Assembly: GCF_020883455.1 (NCBI RefSeq)
Contig: NZ_CP086615.1
Coordinates: 1,674,001-1,738,000, forward strand
DNA from: Spiribacter halobius
GTDB lineage: Bacteria; Pseudomonadota; Gammaproteobacteria; Nitrococcales; Nitrococcaceae
Length of the DNA: 64,000 bases
Direction of reading: 5' to 3'
The number at the start of each line of letters is the position of its first letter. The first letter of the stretch is position 1. Shown one piece after another: positions 28,723-37,802 of the stretch. The notes below the pieces were generated by a model. The model made no database searches and was not told where the DNA came from. It saw only the letters and a program-made list of their open reading frames with translations. Both the position numbers and the translations under genes were made by a program.

Positions 28723-29802
28723 GGCGCTCGCGATCTCGTCCATGGCGGCCAGCAGGGCGTCGTGCTGTTCCGGGGTGCCGATGCTGATGCGGAGGCACTC
28801 GCGCAACCGGGGCTGGTCGAAGTGGCGGACAAAGATGCCCCGCTCGCGCAGGGCGCCATGGAGGGCCGCGGCCCCGCCGCCGTAGCCCTCGGGGACGTGC
28901 ACCAGGAGGAAGTTGGTGGCGGAGACTGGCGCGGTCAGGCCGCGTTCGGCAAGCGCGGTGCGCAGGCGCTCGCGTTCGTGCCGCACTGCGTTCCAGCTCT
29001 CCGCAGCCTCCGCGCGCTGCTCCAGTGCCACCGCGGCGAGGCGCTCGGCCACGGCGTCGACGCTGTAGCTGTCGCGGGTCTTGCCGGCGATGGGGCTGAT
29101 CAGGCCCGGGTCGCCGAGCCCGTAGCCGAAGCGCAGGCCGGCCAGGGAGTAGCCTTTGGAGAGGGTGCGCAGGATCAGCAGGTTGTCGTGATCGTGCACG
29201 AGAGAGACGACGTCATGCCCCTCGGAGGGCTCGGTGAAATCGACGTAGGCCTCGTCCACCAGCAGCACGCCCTGCAGGGCTCCGGCAATGGCATCAATGC
29301 GGGCGGGCGGCAGCAGCGTCCCCGACGGCGCGTGGGGGTTCACCAGGAAGGTCAGGTTGACGCCGGCGCGGTTCATGCGCTCGGCGAAGTCCGCCGGCGG
29401 CTGCCAGTGTTCGTCCAGCGCGACCCGCTCCACCGGCGAGCCGTGCACGGCGGCCAGCACCGGATACAGCGAATAGCTGGGTTCGGCCATGCCGATGGGA
29501 CGGCCGGGCTCGACGAAGGTCGTGATGGCCAGCCGCAGCAGCTCGTCGCCGCCGTTGGTGGCGACCACATGCTCCGGGGTCAGCCCGTGCAGGGCTGCGG
29601 CCCGCTCGCGGAAGGTCGCTGCCGTGGGGGAGGGATAGCGGCGCAGCGCCTCGCCATCCAGCGCCCGCAGGGCGTCCATCACCGCCGCAGCGGGGGGATA
29701 GGGGTTCTCGTTGGTGTTGAGCTTGACGACATCACGCGCCCGGGGCTGCTCGCCAGGCGTGTAGCCCGTCATGCGCTGGATGTTCGGCCGTTCGTAGCTC
29801 AT
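28720..29802 (-). CDS. hisC: Histidinol-phosphate aminotransferase
   Basis: A 360-residue class I/II PLP enzyme of histidine synthesis. The start MSYERPNIQRMTGYTPGEQP is typical of the HisC form that begins with a short segment before the KLNTNENPYPP motif. The PLP lysine lies in LRTLSKGYSLAGLRFGYG, and VDEAYVDF supplies the cofactor-binding Asp and Tyr. The C-terminal arginine motif LRECLRISIGTPEQ binds the substrate carboxylate. It is unlinked to other his genes. Its last codon is followed by a stop contributed by the palindromic element. Confidence 0.94.
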   Translation of the reverse strand: MSYERPNIQRMTGYTPGEQPRARDVVKLNTNENPYPPAAAVMDALRALDGEALRRYPSPTAATFRERAAALHGLTPEHVVATNGGDELLRLAITTFVEPGRPIGMAEPSYSLYPVLAAVHGSPVERVALDEHWQPPADFAERMNRAGVNLTFLVNPHAPSGTLLPPARIDAIAGALQGVLLVDEAYVDFTEPSEGHDVVSLVHDHDNLLILRTLSKGYSLAGLRFGYGLGDPGLISPIAGKTRDSYSVDAVAERLAAVALEQRAEAAESWNAVRHERERLRTALAERGLTAPVSATNFLLVHVPEGYGGGAAALHGALRERGIFVRHFDQPRLRECLRISIGTPEQHDALLAAMDEIASA

Positions 29803-29833
29803 GACTGCCGTCCGGCATCTGGAGGGACCGCAC

Positions 29834-30577
29834 ATGATAACCGCTAACAGCCAGGCCCGGACACGGGCGTGGCGCCAGCTCGTCGCCCTCGCCGCCACCG
29901 TCCTGCTGGCTGCCTGTGGGACAACCGGCTCCGTGCCCTCCGACCCGGAGGCGCAGGATACCGGGGCATTCCCCTGGGATGCCTACCAGGCGGCGGACGG
30001 TGAGACCATCTGGCGCCTGGACGACGAGGCCTCGCGGCTCTGGATCTTCGTCGGTCGCGCCGGGCCGATGGCCGCCCTCGGCCACGATCACGTGGTGGCC
30101 GCGGGCGGTCTGGAGGGGGCGCTGCGGGTCGGACAGGACGACTGGCAGGCCACCCGGGGGGAGCTGCACCTGCCCGTGGCGCGCCTTGCGGTGGATCCGG
30201 CCGGCGTGCGCGATGGGCTGATCCCGGGCCTCGGCCCGGCGCCATCCGCCGAGGCGATCGCTGCGACGCGGGAGAATCTGCTTGGTCCAGGGCTGCTCGA
30301 CGCCGAATCCCACCCGCGCATCATTGTCCATGTGCGCGATCTCGCGGGCACGCCCAGCCGGCCGCTGGCAACGCTGGAGATCATGGTTCGGGGTGCCGGT
30401 CACGCACTGGAGGTGCCGGTGCGCCTGCGCCGCGAAGGCGACGTGCTCACGGTCTCGGGGCTGGCGGCGATTCCCCACGGGGATCTCGGCCTGGAACCGT
30501 TTACGGCGCTGGGCGGGGCGCTGCGGGTGGCGGAGACGCTGGTGGTCGACTTCCGCCTGCGCTTCCGAAGGGATTAG
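29834..30577 (+). CDS. YceI-like lipoprotein
   Basis: A 247-residue predicted lipoprotein. The N-terminus RQLVALAATVLLAACGTTGS carries a lipobox LAAC for lipidation after signal peptidase II cleavage. The mature part (SRLWIFVGRAGPMAALGHDH, then HPRIIVHVRDL, then LTVSGLAAIPHGDLGL) resembles the YceI lipocalin-like fold that binds polyisoprenoid or other amphiphiles. Ligand and role are unknown. The ATG at 29834 has CTGGAGGGA upstream. It is divergent from hisC with only 31 nt between starts. Confidence 0.75.
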   Translation: MITANSQARTRAWRQLVALAATVLLAACGTTGSVPSDPEAQDTGAFPWDAYQAADGETIWRLDDEASRLWIFVGRAGPMAALGHDHVVAAGGLEGALRVGQDDWQATRGELHLPVARLAVDPAGVRDGLIPGLGPAPSAEAIAATRENLLGPGLLDAESHPRIIVHVRDLAGTPSRPLATLEIMVRGAGHALEVPVRLRREGDVLTVSGLAAIPHGDLGLEPFTALGGALRVAETLVVDFRLRFRRD

Positions 30578-30626
30578 CCAGCGGCTCCGCCGCTTGGGTG
30601 TGGATGGCGCCGCGCCGGCGGCAGCC

Positions 30627-31661
30627 TCAGCCGGGCACGACGGCGGCGGTGACCTCTTCCCGGTCGTGATAGAGCTGCTTGCAGCCCAGCCGTGCCGACG
30701 GCGGCAGCGCGGCCTCGAGGCGGGCGAGGGCCTCGCGGACCGCGGAATGGCGGCGCTTCATCGGCAGCTTCAGGTTGCACACGGCGCCGTGACAGTCGCC
30801 GCGCCGGAGCCACCCCGCGACCAGCGCGGCGATGCGGTGGGGCTGCTCGACCATGTCGCAGACGAGCCAGTCCACGGGCCGTCCCACCCGGTAGCGGAAG
30901 CCGTCGGCACGCACGTGTTCGACCAGCCCCTCGGCCATCAGGCGGGGATCCATGGGCCCGTTGTCCACGGCGGTCACCCGCAGGCCGCGCCGGGCAAGCT
31001 GCCAGCTCCAGCCGCCGGGGGCGGCGCCGAGGTCCACCGCACGCATGCCGGGCCGCAGCAGTCGCTCGCGCTCGGTGGCACCAAGGAAGGTCTGCAGCGC
31101 CTCGTCGAGCTTCAGGGTGGAGCGGCTCGGCGCGGCCCGCGGCAGCCGCAGCCGCGGGATGGCGAGCGGCCAGGGTGCACTGTTACGCGGGTCGGCGAGA
31201 CCCACGCGCGCGTCGCCGGACCCGTCCAGAAAGACGTGCAGCCGCGGGGCATCGGTGACGTCGGTGGCGACGCCCCGCTCGGCCAGCGCCTTGAGTACGG
31301 GCGTGCGCAGGGCGCGGCAGAGCCGGGACAGGGCGCGGCCGTCGTTGCTGTCCGGGTGCTCGAGCCAGACGTCGCTGAAACCCGGGGCCAGCCCCACGAC
31401 AGTCTCGGCGATGGGGGTGGCGCGGTCGGCGGCGGGCAGCGCCACCGCCGGGCCGAGGGCCAGGAGCTGACGCGCGAAGACCAGCCGGCTCCAGCGCAGA
31501 TCCGCGATCAGAGGGCGCGCCGGCACCGGCAGCGCGTGGAAGGTGACGAAGGCCTGGCCGGGGCGGGCGTCGCAGTAGCCCGCCACCCCGATGGCGGCGC
31601 AGGCGTCGGTGATCTCCGCCGCGCAGTCCTTCTCGAAGCCGGGGCGGCAGTAGAGCAGCAG
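30627..31661 (-). CDS. rlmM: 23S rRNA (cytidine-2498-2'-O)-methyltransferase RlmM
   Basis: About 344 residues. LLYCRPGFEKDCAAEITDA is the invariant N-terminal region, PRAAPSRSTLKLDEALQTFL precedes the methyltransferase domain, and AVDLGAAPGGWSWQL is the SAM-binding motif; the K-D-K-E-type residues lie in STLKLDEA, LVCDMVEQP and NLKLPMKRR, with QLYHDREEVT near the end. No ATG or GTG lies in frame near the expected start; a CTG at 31661 is the best guess. A start misplacement or an indel in the first codons is possible, since an out-of-frame ATG overlaps this position. Confidence 0.9.
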   Translation of the reverse strand: MLLYCRPGFEKDCAAEITDACAAIGVAGYCDARPGQAFVTFHALPVPARPLIADLRWSRLVFARQLLALGPAVALPAADRATPIAETVVGLAPGFSDVWLEHPDSNDGRALSRLCRALRTPVLKALAERGVATDVTDAPRLHVFLDGSGDARVGLADPRNSAPWPLAIPRLRLPRAAPSRSTLKLDEALQTFLGATERERLLRPGMRAVDLGAAPGGWSWQLARRGLRVTAVDNGPMDPRLMAEGLVEHVRADGFRYRVGRPVDWLVCDMVEQPHRIAALVAGWLRRGDCHGAVCNLKLPMKRRHSAVREALARLEAALPPSARLGCKQLYHDREEVTAAVVPG

Positions 31662-31709
31662 GCCATCCGCCGGGGCTGAAACCGCGTAGCGAGTACGCGT
31701 ATCATCCGC

Positions 31710-33446
31710 ATGCTCAAGCCCGTGCCGCTGTCCGGCGCTGCGCCCGGAGTGTCCGTGTCCGTAACCGCCCGCCCGTTGCCGATCACCGCCCGCGTCCTGG
31801 CCGCCGCCCGCCGCGGCGGGCTGTGGACGCTGATCACGACGGTCATCGCGGCACTCGTGGCGCTGCCGGTGCTCACTGTGCTCTATCACGTGTTCGTCCC
31901 GGCGCCGGAGGTCTGGTCGCATCTGGCCACGACGGTGCTGCCCCGGTACCTGGTCAATACCGCGGGCCTGGCCGTCGGGGTGGGGATCGGCGTGCTGGTC
32001 ATTGGCGTCGGTACGGCCTGGCTGGTGGTCATGTGCCGCTTTCCCGGCCGGCGGCTGTTCGAGTGGTCGCTGCTGCTGCCGCTGGCGGTGCCGACCTACG
32101 TCATCGCCTACGCCTACACGGACTTCCTGCAGTATGCCGGCCCCCTGCAGAGCATGCTGCGGGAGCTCTTCGGCTGGACCGCCGACGACTATACCTTTCC
32201 GCCGATCCGCTCGCTCGGGGGGGCGATTGCGCTGCTCTCGCTGGTGCTCTACCCGTACGTCTACCTGCTCACGCGGGCGGCCTTCCTGGAGCAGTCGGTC
32301 TGCGTGCTGGAGGTCGGTCGCACCCTCGGCCGCGGCCCATGGAAGCTGTTCGGGACCATCGCCATCCCGCTGGCGCGACCGGCCATCGTCGGCGGTGTGT
32401 CGCTGGCGCTGATGGAGACGCTGAACGAGTTCGGCGCGGTGCAGTTCTTCGCCGTGGATACCTTCACGACCGGGATCTACCGCACCTGGTTCGGGCTCGG
32501 CGAGCGCACGGCCGCGGCGCAGCTGGCTGCCTGCCTGCTGATCTTCGTGCTCGTGCTCCTGCTGCTGGAGCGCTTCTCCCGCGGGCGGGCGCAGTTCTTC
32601 CATACCTCGCGCCGCTATCGGGAGCTGCCGCAGTACGAGCTCGCCGGCATGACGCGCTGGCTGGCGACGCTGGCCTGCGCGCTGCCGGTGCTCCTCGGCT
32701 TCCTGCTGCCCGCCGCGCTGCTGGTGAGCATGACGCTGCAGGAGGGCGATGCGCGCCTTGGCTGGGCCTTCCTGCCGTACATCGTCAACAGCGTCAGCCT
32801 CGCCGGCGTCGCGGCGGCGGCGGCGGTGCTGCTGGCGCTGCTGCTCGCCTACGGCGTGCGCATGGCGCCGTCGCCGCTCACCACCGCCGCGGCGCGGATC
32901 TCGGCCATGGGCTATGCGGTGCCGGGGGCGGTCATCGCCGTGGGTATCCTGATCCCCCTGGGCTGGGTGGACCGCCAGCTCTACGGGCTGTTTCAGGAGG
33001 GGCTTGGCTGGGATGTCGGCCTGCTGCTGACGGGCACGGCATTTGCGCTGGTCTACGCCTATCTCGTGCGCTTTCTGGCCGTCTCCTACAACGCGGTGCA
33101 GTCCAGCCTGACCCGCGTCACTCCGGGCATGGACGCCGCCTCACGGACCCTGGGGAAGACGCCCGGCGCGACGCTGCGCCGCGTGCATGCCCCGATCATG
33201 CGCGGCAGTCTGTTCGCTGCTGGCATCCTCGTGTTCGTGGACGTCATGAAGGAACTGCCGGCGACCATTATCCTGCGCCCGTTCGACTTCACGACGCTTG
33301 CGGTGCGCTCCTACGAGCTGGCCTCGGACGAGCGCCTCAGCCAGTCCTCCACCGCGGCGCTCGCGGTGGTGCTGGTGGGCGTGCTGCCGGTGATCCTGCT
33401 GAGCCGGGCGATGCGGCGCTCGCGCCCGGGCTCCGCGGGGGAGTAG
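31710..33446 (+). CDS. fbpB: Iron(III) ABC transporter permease, FbpB type
   Basis: A 578-residue permease with about twelve transmembrane helices in two homologous halves, the fused arrangement of FbpB/SfuB. Each half has an EAA loop for the ATPase: LEVGRTLGRGPWKLFGTIAIPLARPAI (in part) and DAASRTLGKTPGATLRRVHAP. It moves ferric iron delivered by the periplasmic FbpA across the inner membrane. An internal GTG near 31755 could be the true start. The ATPase gene converges 9 nt downstream, on the opposite strand, so the three transporter genes are not one operon. Confidence 0.92.
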   Translation: MLKPVPLSGAAPGVSVSVTARPLPITARVLAAARRGGLWTLITTVIAALVALPVLTVLYHVFVPAPEVWSHLATTVLPRYLVNTAGLAVGVGIGVLVIGVGTAWLVVMCRFPGRRLFEWSLLLPLAVPTYVIAYAYTDFLQYAGPLQSMLRELFGWTADDYTFPPIRSLGGAIALLSLVLYPYVYLLTRAAFLEQSVCVLEVGRTLGRGPWKLFGTIAIPLARPAIVGGVSLALMETLNEFGAVQFFAVDTFTTGIYRTWFGLGERTAAAQLAACLLIFVLVLLLLERFSRGRAQFFHTSRRYRELPQYELAGMTRWLATLACALPVLLGFLLPAALLVSMTLQEGDARLGWAFLPYIVNSVSLAGVAAAAAVLLALLLAYGVRMAPSPLTTAAARISAMGYAVPGAVIAVGILIPLGWVDRQLYGLFQEGLGWDVGLLLTGTAFALVYAYLVRFLAVSYNAVQSSLTRVTPGMDAASRTLGKTPGATLRRVHAPIMRGSLFAAGILVFVDVMKELPATIILRPFDFTTLAVRSYELASDERLSQSSTAALAVVLVGVLPVILLSRAMRRSRPGSAGE

Positions 33447-33455
33447 AGCCGGGGG

Positions 33456-34595
33456 TCAGGCCGGAAAGACGAACGCCTGCTGCGGATCGAGCTGGACATC
33501 CACGGGCTGGTCGCGCTCCGGCAGGAACACGCCGGGCATGTGGGCGTGCATGTGGTACTCGTCGGTGCCGTGGTGCACGCACAGATGGATAAAGCTCGCC
33601 CGGCCCAGCAGCCGTGACATCAGCACATGGCTGCCGTTGTGCTCGCTGCTCCGCGAGACCGGCAGTACGCGCAGGGCCTCGGGGCGGATCAGCACCTGCA
33701 CGGCCGTGCCCTCAGCCAGGTGGCCCGCCTCTAGGGTGCCGGCGGGGGTCTCGACGCGGCCGTTGCGCACCACGCCGCGGAGCTCGTTGCAGTCCCCGAA
33801 AAAGCGCACCACGAACGGGTCTGCGGGGTTGCAGTAGACGTCGATGGGGTGGCCCTGCTGGATGATGCGCCCGTCCCGCATCACGGCAATGCGGTCCGCC
33901 ATGAACAGTGCCTCTTCCGGATCATGGGTAACCAGCAGGGTGGCGGTGCCGCTGCGCTTGAGCAGATGCAGTGTGTCGTCGCGGATACGGTCCCGCAGCC
34001 GGGCATCGAGGCCGGAGAAGGGCTCGTCCAGAAGCATGATGCGCGGCTCCGGTGCCAGGGCCCGCGCCAGCGCCACGCGCTGCTGCTGCCCGCCGGAGAG
34101 GACGTGGGGGTAGCTGTCGGCGAAGGGGCCGAGGCCGAGCTGGCCGAGCAATGCGCGGCCGCGGCGCTCACGCTCGCCGGCAGTGACCCGGTTCAGCCCG
34201 AAGGCGACGTTCTCGAGCACGGTTAGGTGCGGGAAGAGCACGGCGTCCTGAAAGACGAGGCCGACATTGCGCTGCTCGGGGGGTACCCAGGCCCCCGTCG
34301 CGCTGTCCGCCACGAGCTGGTCGCCGACACGGACGCGCCCTTGCTGCGGGCGCTCGAGGCCGGCGGCCATGCGCAGGAGCGTGGTCTTGCCGCAGCCGGA
34401 GGGGCCGAGAAGGCAGACGAGCTCCTCCGGCTGCACGTCCAGGGTGATGTCTTCGGCGGCGGTGACCTCGCCGAAGCGATGGGTGATCCCTTCCAGGGCG
34501 AGGGCGGTGCCCGCCGGCCGACGGCCCTCGCCGTGCAGAGTTGGGACCTCTCCCGAGGGGAAATGCGAGGGCAGCGGTGCGGCGTTGTGGATCAT
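33456..34595 (-). CDS. fbpC: Iron(III) ABC transporter ATP-binding protein, FbpC type
   Basis: A 379-residue ABC ATPase. Walker A is GPSGCGKTTLL (residues 64-74), the signature LSGGQQQRVALARAL, and Walker B RIMLLDEPFSGLDARLRD with switch histidine VTHDPEEAL. A C-terminal TOBE-like domain (about 285-375) follows. Length and domain order match the ferric iron/2-aminoethylphosphonate/Pot group. It is convergent with the permease gene and divergent from the binding protein, so all three must be regulated from separate promoters. The start ATG has a poor ribosome binding site. Confidence 0.92.
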   Translation of the reverse strand: MIHNAAPLPSHFPSGEVPTLHGEGRRPAGTALALEGITHRFGEVTAAEDITLDVQPEELVCLLGPSGCGKTTLLRMAAGLERPQQGRVRVGDQLVADSATGAWVPPEQRNVGLVFQDAVLFPHLTVLENVAFGLNRVTAGERERRGRALLGQLGLGPFADSYPHVLSGGQQQRVALARALAPEPRIMLLDEPFSGLDARLRDRIRDDTLHLLKRSGTATLLVTHDPEEALFMADRIAVMRDGRIIQQGHPIDVYCNPADPFVVRFFGDCNELRGVVRNGRVETPAGTLEAGHLAEGTAVQVLIRPEALRVLPVSRSSEHNGSHVLMSRLLGRASFIHLCVHHGTDEYHMHAHMPGVFLPERDQPVDVQLDPQQAFVFPA

Positions 34596-34641
34596 TCCGA
34601 TAGTGTCACCGAACGGCCCGCGCGCGCGCAAGCGCTTCTCA

Positions 34642-34701
34642 TTTGTAAAAATTACAATGTAAGCCCGGATGGTTGACCGGGGGCAAGGCGCGGGTTTCAA
34701 T
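34642..34701 (+). promoter_or_regulatory. Candidate fbpA promoter and upstream dyad
   Basis: TTGACC (34673-34678), a 17-nt spacer and TTCAAT (34696-34701) form a good promoter about 50 nt before fbpA. Upstream, an AT-rich dyad TGTAA-N3-TTACA (34644-34656) lies between the fbpC and fbpA starts and could be a regulator site. It does not fit the Fur consensus well, so iron control through Fur is not established. Confidence 0.55.
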
Positions 34702-34752
34702 CCTTGGCGCAATTAGAGGGATTCGCATCTACAGCCGCAACAGGAGACCCCC

Positions 34753-35778
34753 ATGCGCATCGTCCATCACCTGATTCCGGCGGTGACCGGTACCGCGCTC
34801 GCCGTAAGCGCCGGACTGGCCGCCGCCCAGGAAGTCAACCTCTACTCGGCGCGTCACTACGACTCCGACCAGGCCATCTACGACGCCTTCGAGGAGGAGA
34901 CCGGCATCGAGGTGCGCGTCCTCCAGGGTGATTCCGACCAGCTCATCGAGCGCATTGAGCGCGAGGGCGAGGCCACCCCCGCGGACGTGCTCATGACCGT
35001 GGACGTCGGCCGCCTCTGGCGTGCGGACGAGGCCGGGGTGTTCACGCCCACGGAATCGGAAACCCTGAGCGAGCGTATCCCCTCCAGCCTGCGCCATCCG
35101 GACGGCCACTGGTTCGGCCTCAGCCAGCGCATGCGCGTGATCTTCTACGACACCGAGCAGTACGACGAGCCGCCGCTGTCGAGCTACGAGGAGCTCGCCG
35201 ATCCGCGCTTCGAGGGCGAGGTCTGCATTCGCTCCTCGAACAACATCTACAACCAGTCGCTGATGGCGTCCATCATCAGCCACCACGGTGAGGATGCAGC
35301 GCTGGAGTGGGCCGAGGGCGTGGTCAACAACATGGCCCGCGCGCCCCAGGGCGGCGATACCGACCAGATTCGCGGCGTCGGCGCCGGCGAGTGCGGCCTG
35401 GCCGTGGCGAACCACTACTACTACGTGCGCCTGATGAAGTCCGACGACGAGGGCGACCGCGCCGTTGCCGAGCGGGCCGGCATCATCTTCCCGAACCAGG
35501 ACGGCCGTGGGACGCACGTCAACGTCGGCGGCGCCGGCGTGGTGGCGAACGGTCCGAACCCGGAGAACGCCGTGCGTTTCCTCGAGTTCCTGGCCTCGGA
35601 CGAGGCGCAGTCCCTGTTTGCCGCCGGCAACAACGAGTTTCCGGTGGTCGACGGCGTCGAGATGGACCCGATCCTCGAGGAGTGGGGCGAGATCAACACC
35701 GATGACGCCAACATCGCCGAGTTCGGGCCGCTCAACCCCGTGGCCGTGCGCCTGATGGACCAGGCCGGCTGGCGCTGA
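34753..35778 (+). CDS. fbpA: Periplasmic iron(III)-binding protein, FbpA type
   Basis: A 341-residue substrate-binding protein. The signal peptide ends near AGLAAAQEV. The mature N-terminus VNLYSARHYDSDQAIYDAFE and the region CGLAVANHYYYVRLMKSDD supply the tyrosines that coordinate ferric iron in FbpA/FutA proteins. A CAGGAGA site precedes the ATG. A strong terminator follows. It probably serves the FbpB permease and FbpC ATPase encoded just upstream. In vivo substrate (free ferric ion or a xenosiderophore complex) is not determinable. Confidence 0.93.
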   Translation: MRIVHHLIPAVTGTALAVSAGLAAAQEVNLYSARHYDSDQAIYDAFEEETGIEVRVLQGDSDQLIERIEREGEATPADVLMTVDVGRLWRADEAGVFTPTESETLSERIPSSLRHPDGHWFGLSQRMRVIFYDTEQYDEPPLSSYEELADPRFEGEVCIRSSNNIYNQSLMASIISHHGEDAALEWAEGVVNNMARAPQGGDTDQIRGVGAGECGLAVANHYYYVRLMKSDDEGDRAVAERAGIIFPNQDGRGTHVNVGGAGVVANGPNPENAVRFLEFLASDEAQSLFAAGNNEFPVVDGVEMDPILEEWGEINTDDANIAEFGPLNPVAVRLMDQAGWR

Positions 35779-35814
35779 TCGGCCGGGACCGGCGGCAGGG
35801 AGGCCGCCAGGCAG

Positions 35815-35843
35815 AAAGGGGCGCCCGTCGGCGCCCCTTTTTA
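35815..35843 (+). terminator. Rho-independent terminator of fbpA
   Basis: AAAGGGGCGCC (35815-35825), loop CGTC, GGCGCCCCTTT (35830-35840) and more T residues form an 11-bp stem with a T-run, 37 nt after the stop. Confidence 0.93.
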
Positions 35844-36069
35844 TTGGCTGATTGGCAGCGAACTTAAGCTGCGCTGCCCGCCTCGCGCCGGGCGCGACCG
35901 CTACAGCGCCTCCAGCGCCGCGGGTTCCTGGCGCACTCGGCGAACCCGGCGCATGGGATGGGTGTCGGAGAGGCGGGTGCGCGGGGTATCTTGAGGCCGC
36001 GCGCAGTCAGTTCTTGCCACGCCGGGCCATTGTGGCCCGAGCCGTGGATGCCGCAAGCCAGGAGGGGCC

Positions 36070-36867
36070 ATGGCCATACCGGTTCTTATCGTCATCGGCG
36101 TCATTGCCGCCGTCATCATCGCCTCGTTCCGGGTCTTCCGGGAATACGAACGGGCCGTGGTGTTCCTGCTTGGGCGCTTCTGGAAGGTCAAGGGGCCCGG
36201 GCTGCGGCTGATCATCCCGATCATCCAGCAGGCCGTGAAGGTGGATCTGCGCCTGGTGACCCTGGACGTCCCGAGCCAGGACGTGATCTCCCGCGACAAC
36301 GTCACGGTCAAGGTCAACGCCGTGCTCTACTTCCGCGTGCTCGATCCGGAGCGGGCGGTGATCCACGTGGAGGACTTCTTCGCCGCCACCAGCCAGCTGG
36401 CGCAGACCACGCTGCGCTCGGTGCTGGGCAAGCACGACCTGGACGAGATGCTCTCCGAGCGGGACAAGCTGAACGCGGACATCCAGGAGATTCTGGACTC
36501 GCAGACGGACGCCTGGGGCATCAAGGTTGCCAACGTCGAGATCAAGCACGTGGACCTCGACGAATCCATGATCCGCGCCATCGCCCGGCAGGCCGAGGCC
36601 GAGCGCAACCGGCGCGCCAAGGTCATCCACGCCGAGGGCGAGCTGCAGGCCTCCCAGCAGCTGTTCGAGGCCGCCGAGGTGCTTGCCCGGAACCCCCAGG
36701 CGATCCAGCTGCGTTACCTGCAGACCCTCTCGGACATCTCAGTGGACAAGAGCTCGACGATTGTCTTCCCGGTGCCCATGGAGTTCCTCAAGGGCTTTGG
36801 CACGAATGTCACGGCACCCCAGTCCCAGCCCCGCGGCCCGGCCGAGGCGCCGAGTGGCGGCGGCTGA
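36070..36867 (+). CDS. Slipin / SPFH domain protein
   Basis: A 265-residue stomatin-like protein. One N-terminal transmembrane helix ([18 protein letters not shown]) is followed by a prohibitin/SPFH domain ([20 protein letters not shown] to about residue 180) and an alanine/glutamate-rich coiled coil ([20 protein letters not shown]). Such proteins organise membrane microdomains, usually with an NfeD-type partner; none is encoded next door. The 291-bp gap upstream holds the fbpA terminator and nothing else I recognise. An AGGAGGGGCC site precedes the ATG. The gene end overlaps xerD by 14 nt. Confidence 0.92.
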   Translation: MAIPVLIVIGVIAAVIIASFRVFREYERAVVFLLGRFWKVKGPGLRLIIPIIQQAVKVDLRLVTLDVPSQDVISRDNVTVKVNAVLYFRVLDPERAVIHVEDFFAATSQLAQTTLRSVLGKHDLDEMLSERDKLNADIQEILDSQTDAWGIKVANVEIKHVDLDESMIRAIARQAEAERNRRAKVIHAEGELQASQQLFEAAEVLARNPQAIQLRYLQTLSDISVDKSSTIVFPVPMEFLKGFGTNVTAPQSQPRGPAEAPSGGG

Positions 36868-37783
36868 GTCCGCCGCCCGCGACGTGCCCGAGGCGGACGT
36901 CGCGGGCGTCGACGCCTTCCTGGATGCGCTCTGGATGGAGCGCGGCCTGGCGGACAATACGCTCGCCGCCTACCGCAGCGACCTGACCGGCTTCGCCGCA
37001 TGGCTGGCACGGCGGGGCCGGGCGGGTTTGCTCGGCGCGCATCGCGCCGACGTCATGGGCTATCTCGCCGAGCGCGTCCAGGCTGGGGCCCGAAGGCGCA
37101 CCAGCGCCCGGCTGCTGTCGAGCCTGCGCCGCTTCTACCGCTACCAGGTGCGCGAGGGACGGCTAAGCGAGGATCCCACCGCCCGTGTGGAGCCGCCCCG
37201 ACCGGACCGGCCGCTGCCCCACGCCCTCTCCGAGGCCGAGGTGGAGCGTCTGCTCGCCGCCCCGGATACCGCCGATCCCATCGACTATCGCGACCGAACC
37301 ATGCTCGAGGTGCTCTATGCCAGCGGCCTCCGGGTCTCGGAGCTTGTCGGGCTGCGTCTCGAGCAGGTGAGCACCCGTCAGGGCGCGGTACGGGTGACCG
37401 GCAAGGGCGGCCGCGAACGCCTCGTGCCGCTGGGAGAGGCCGCCGTGGAATGGCTCGACGGCTACCTGCGGGGTGTTCGTCCAATGTTCGCCAGGGGATC
37501 GGCCAGTGCCGCGGTGTTCCTCACCCGCCGCGGCACGGGCATGACCCGCCAGGCATTCTGGTACCGCATTCGCCATCATGCCGAGCAGGCCGGGATACGC
37601 ACCGCGCTCTCGCCGCACACACTGCGGCATTCCTTCGCCACCCATCTGCTCAACCACGGCGCGGACCTGCGGGTGGTGCAGCTGCTGCTGGGGCATAGTG
37701 ACCTCTCCACCACGCAGATCTACACTCATGTCGCCCGGGCGCGCCTGCAGGCGCTGCATGCGGAACACCACCCGCGGGGCTGA
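36854..37783 (+). CDS. xerD: Site-specific tyrosine recombinase XerD
   Basis: A 309-residue tyrosine recombinase, close to the size of E. coli XerD (298). The GTG at 36854 gives the usual length. The catalytic set is complete: R160 (ASGLRVSEL), K184 (VTGKGGRER), H255 and R258 ([14 protein letters not shown]), H281 ([11 protein letters not shown]) and nucleophile Y290. The SAM-like core-binding domain occupies residues 18-110. With XerC it resolves chromosome dimers at dif under FtsK control. dsbC follows 19 nt later, the gene order seen in E. coli. Confidence 0.95.
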   Translation: MAAAESAARDVPEADVAGVDAFLDALWMERGLADNTLAAYRSDLTGFAAWLARRGRAGLLGAHRADVMGYLAERVQAGARRRTSARLLSSLRRFYRYQVREGRLSEDPTARVEPPRPDRPLPHALSEAEVERLLAAPDTADPIDYRDRTMLEVLYASGLRVSELVGLRLEQVSTRQGAVRVTGKGGRERLVPLGEAAVEWLDGYLRGVRPMFARGSASAAVFLTRRGTGMTRQAFWYRIRHHAEQAGIRTALSPHTLRHSFATHLLNHGADLRVVQLLLGHSDLSTTQIYTHVARARLQALHAEHHPRG

Positions 37784-37802
37784 CCCCCCGCATGGAGATG
37801 CC

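Noticed and set aside
34630..34660. A Fur box in front of fbpA
   Set aside because: The AT-rich dyad TGTAA-N3-TTACA lacks the GATAAT-type hexamer array of Fur sites.
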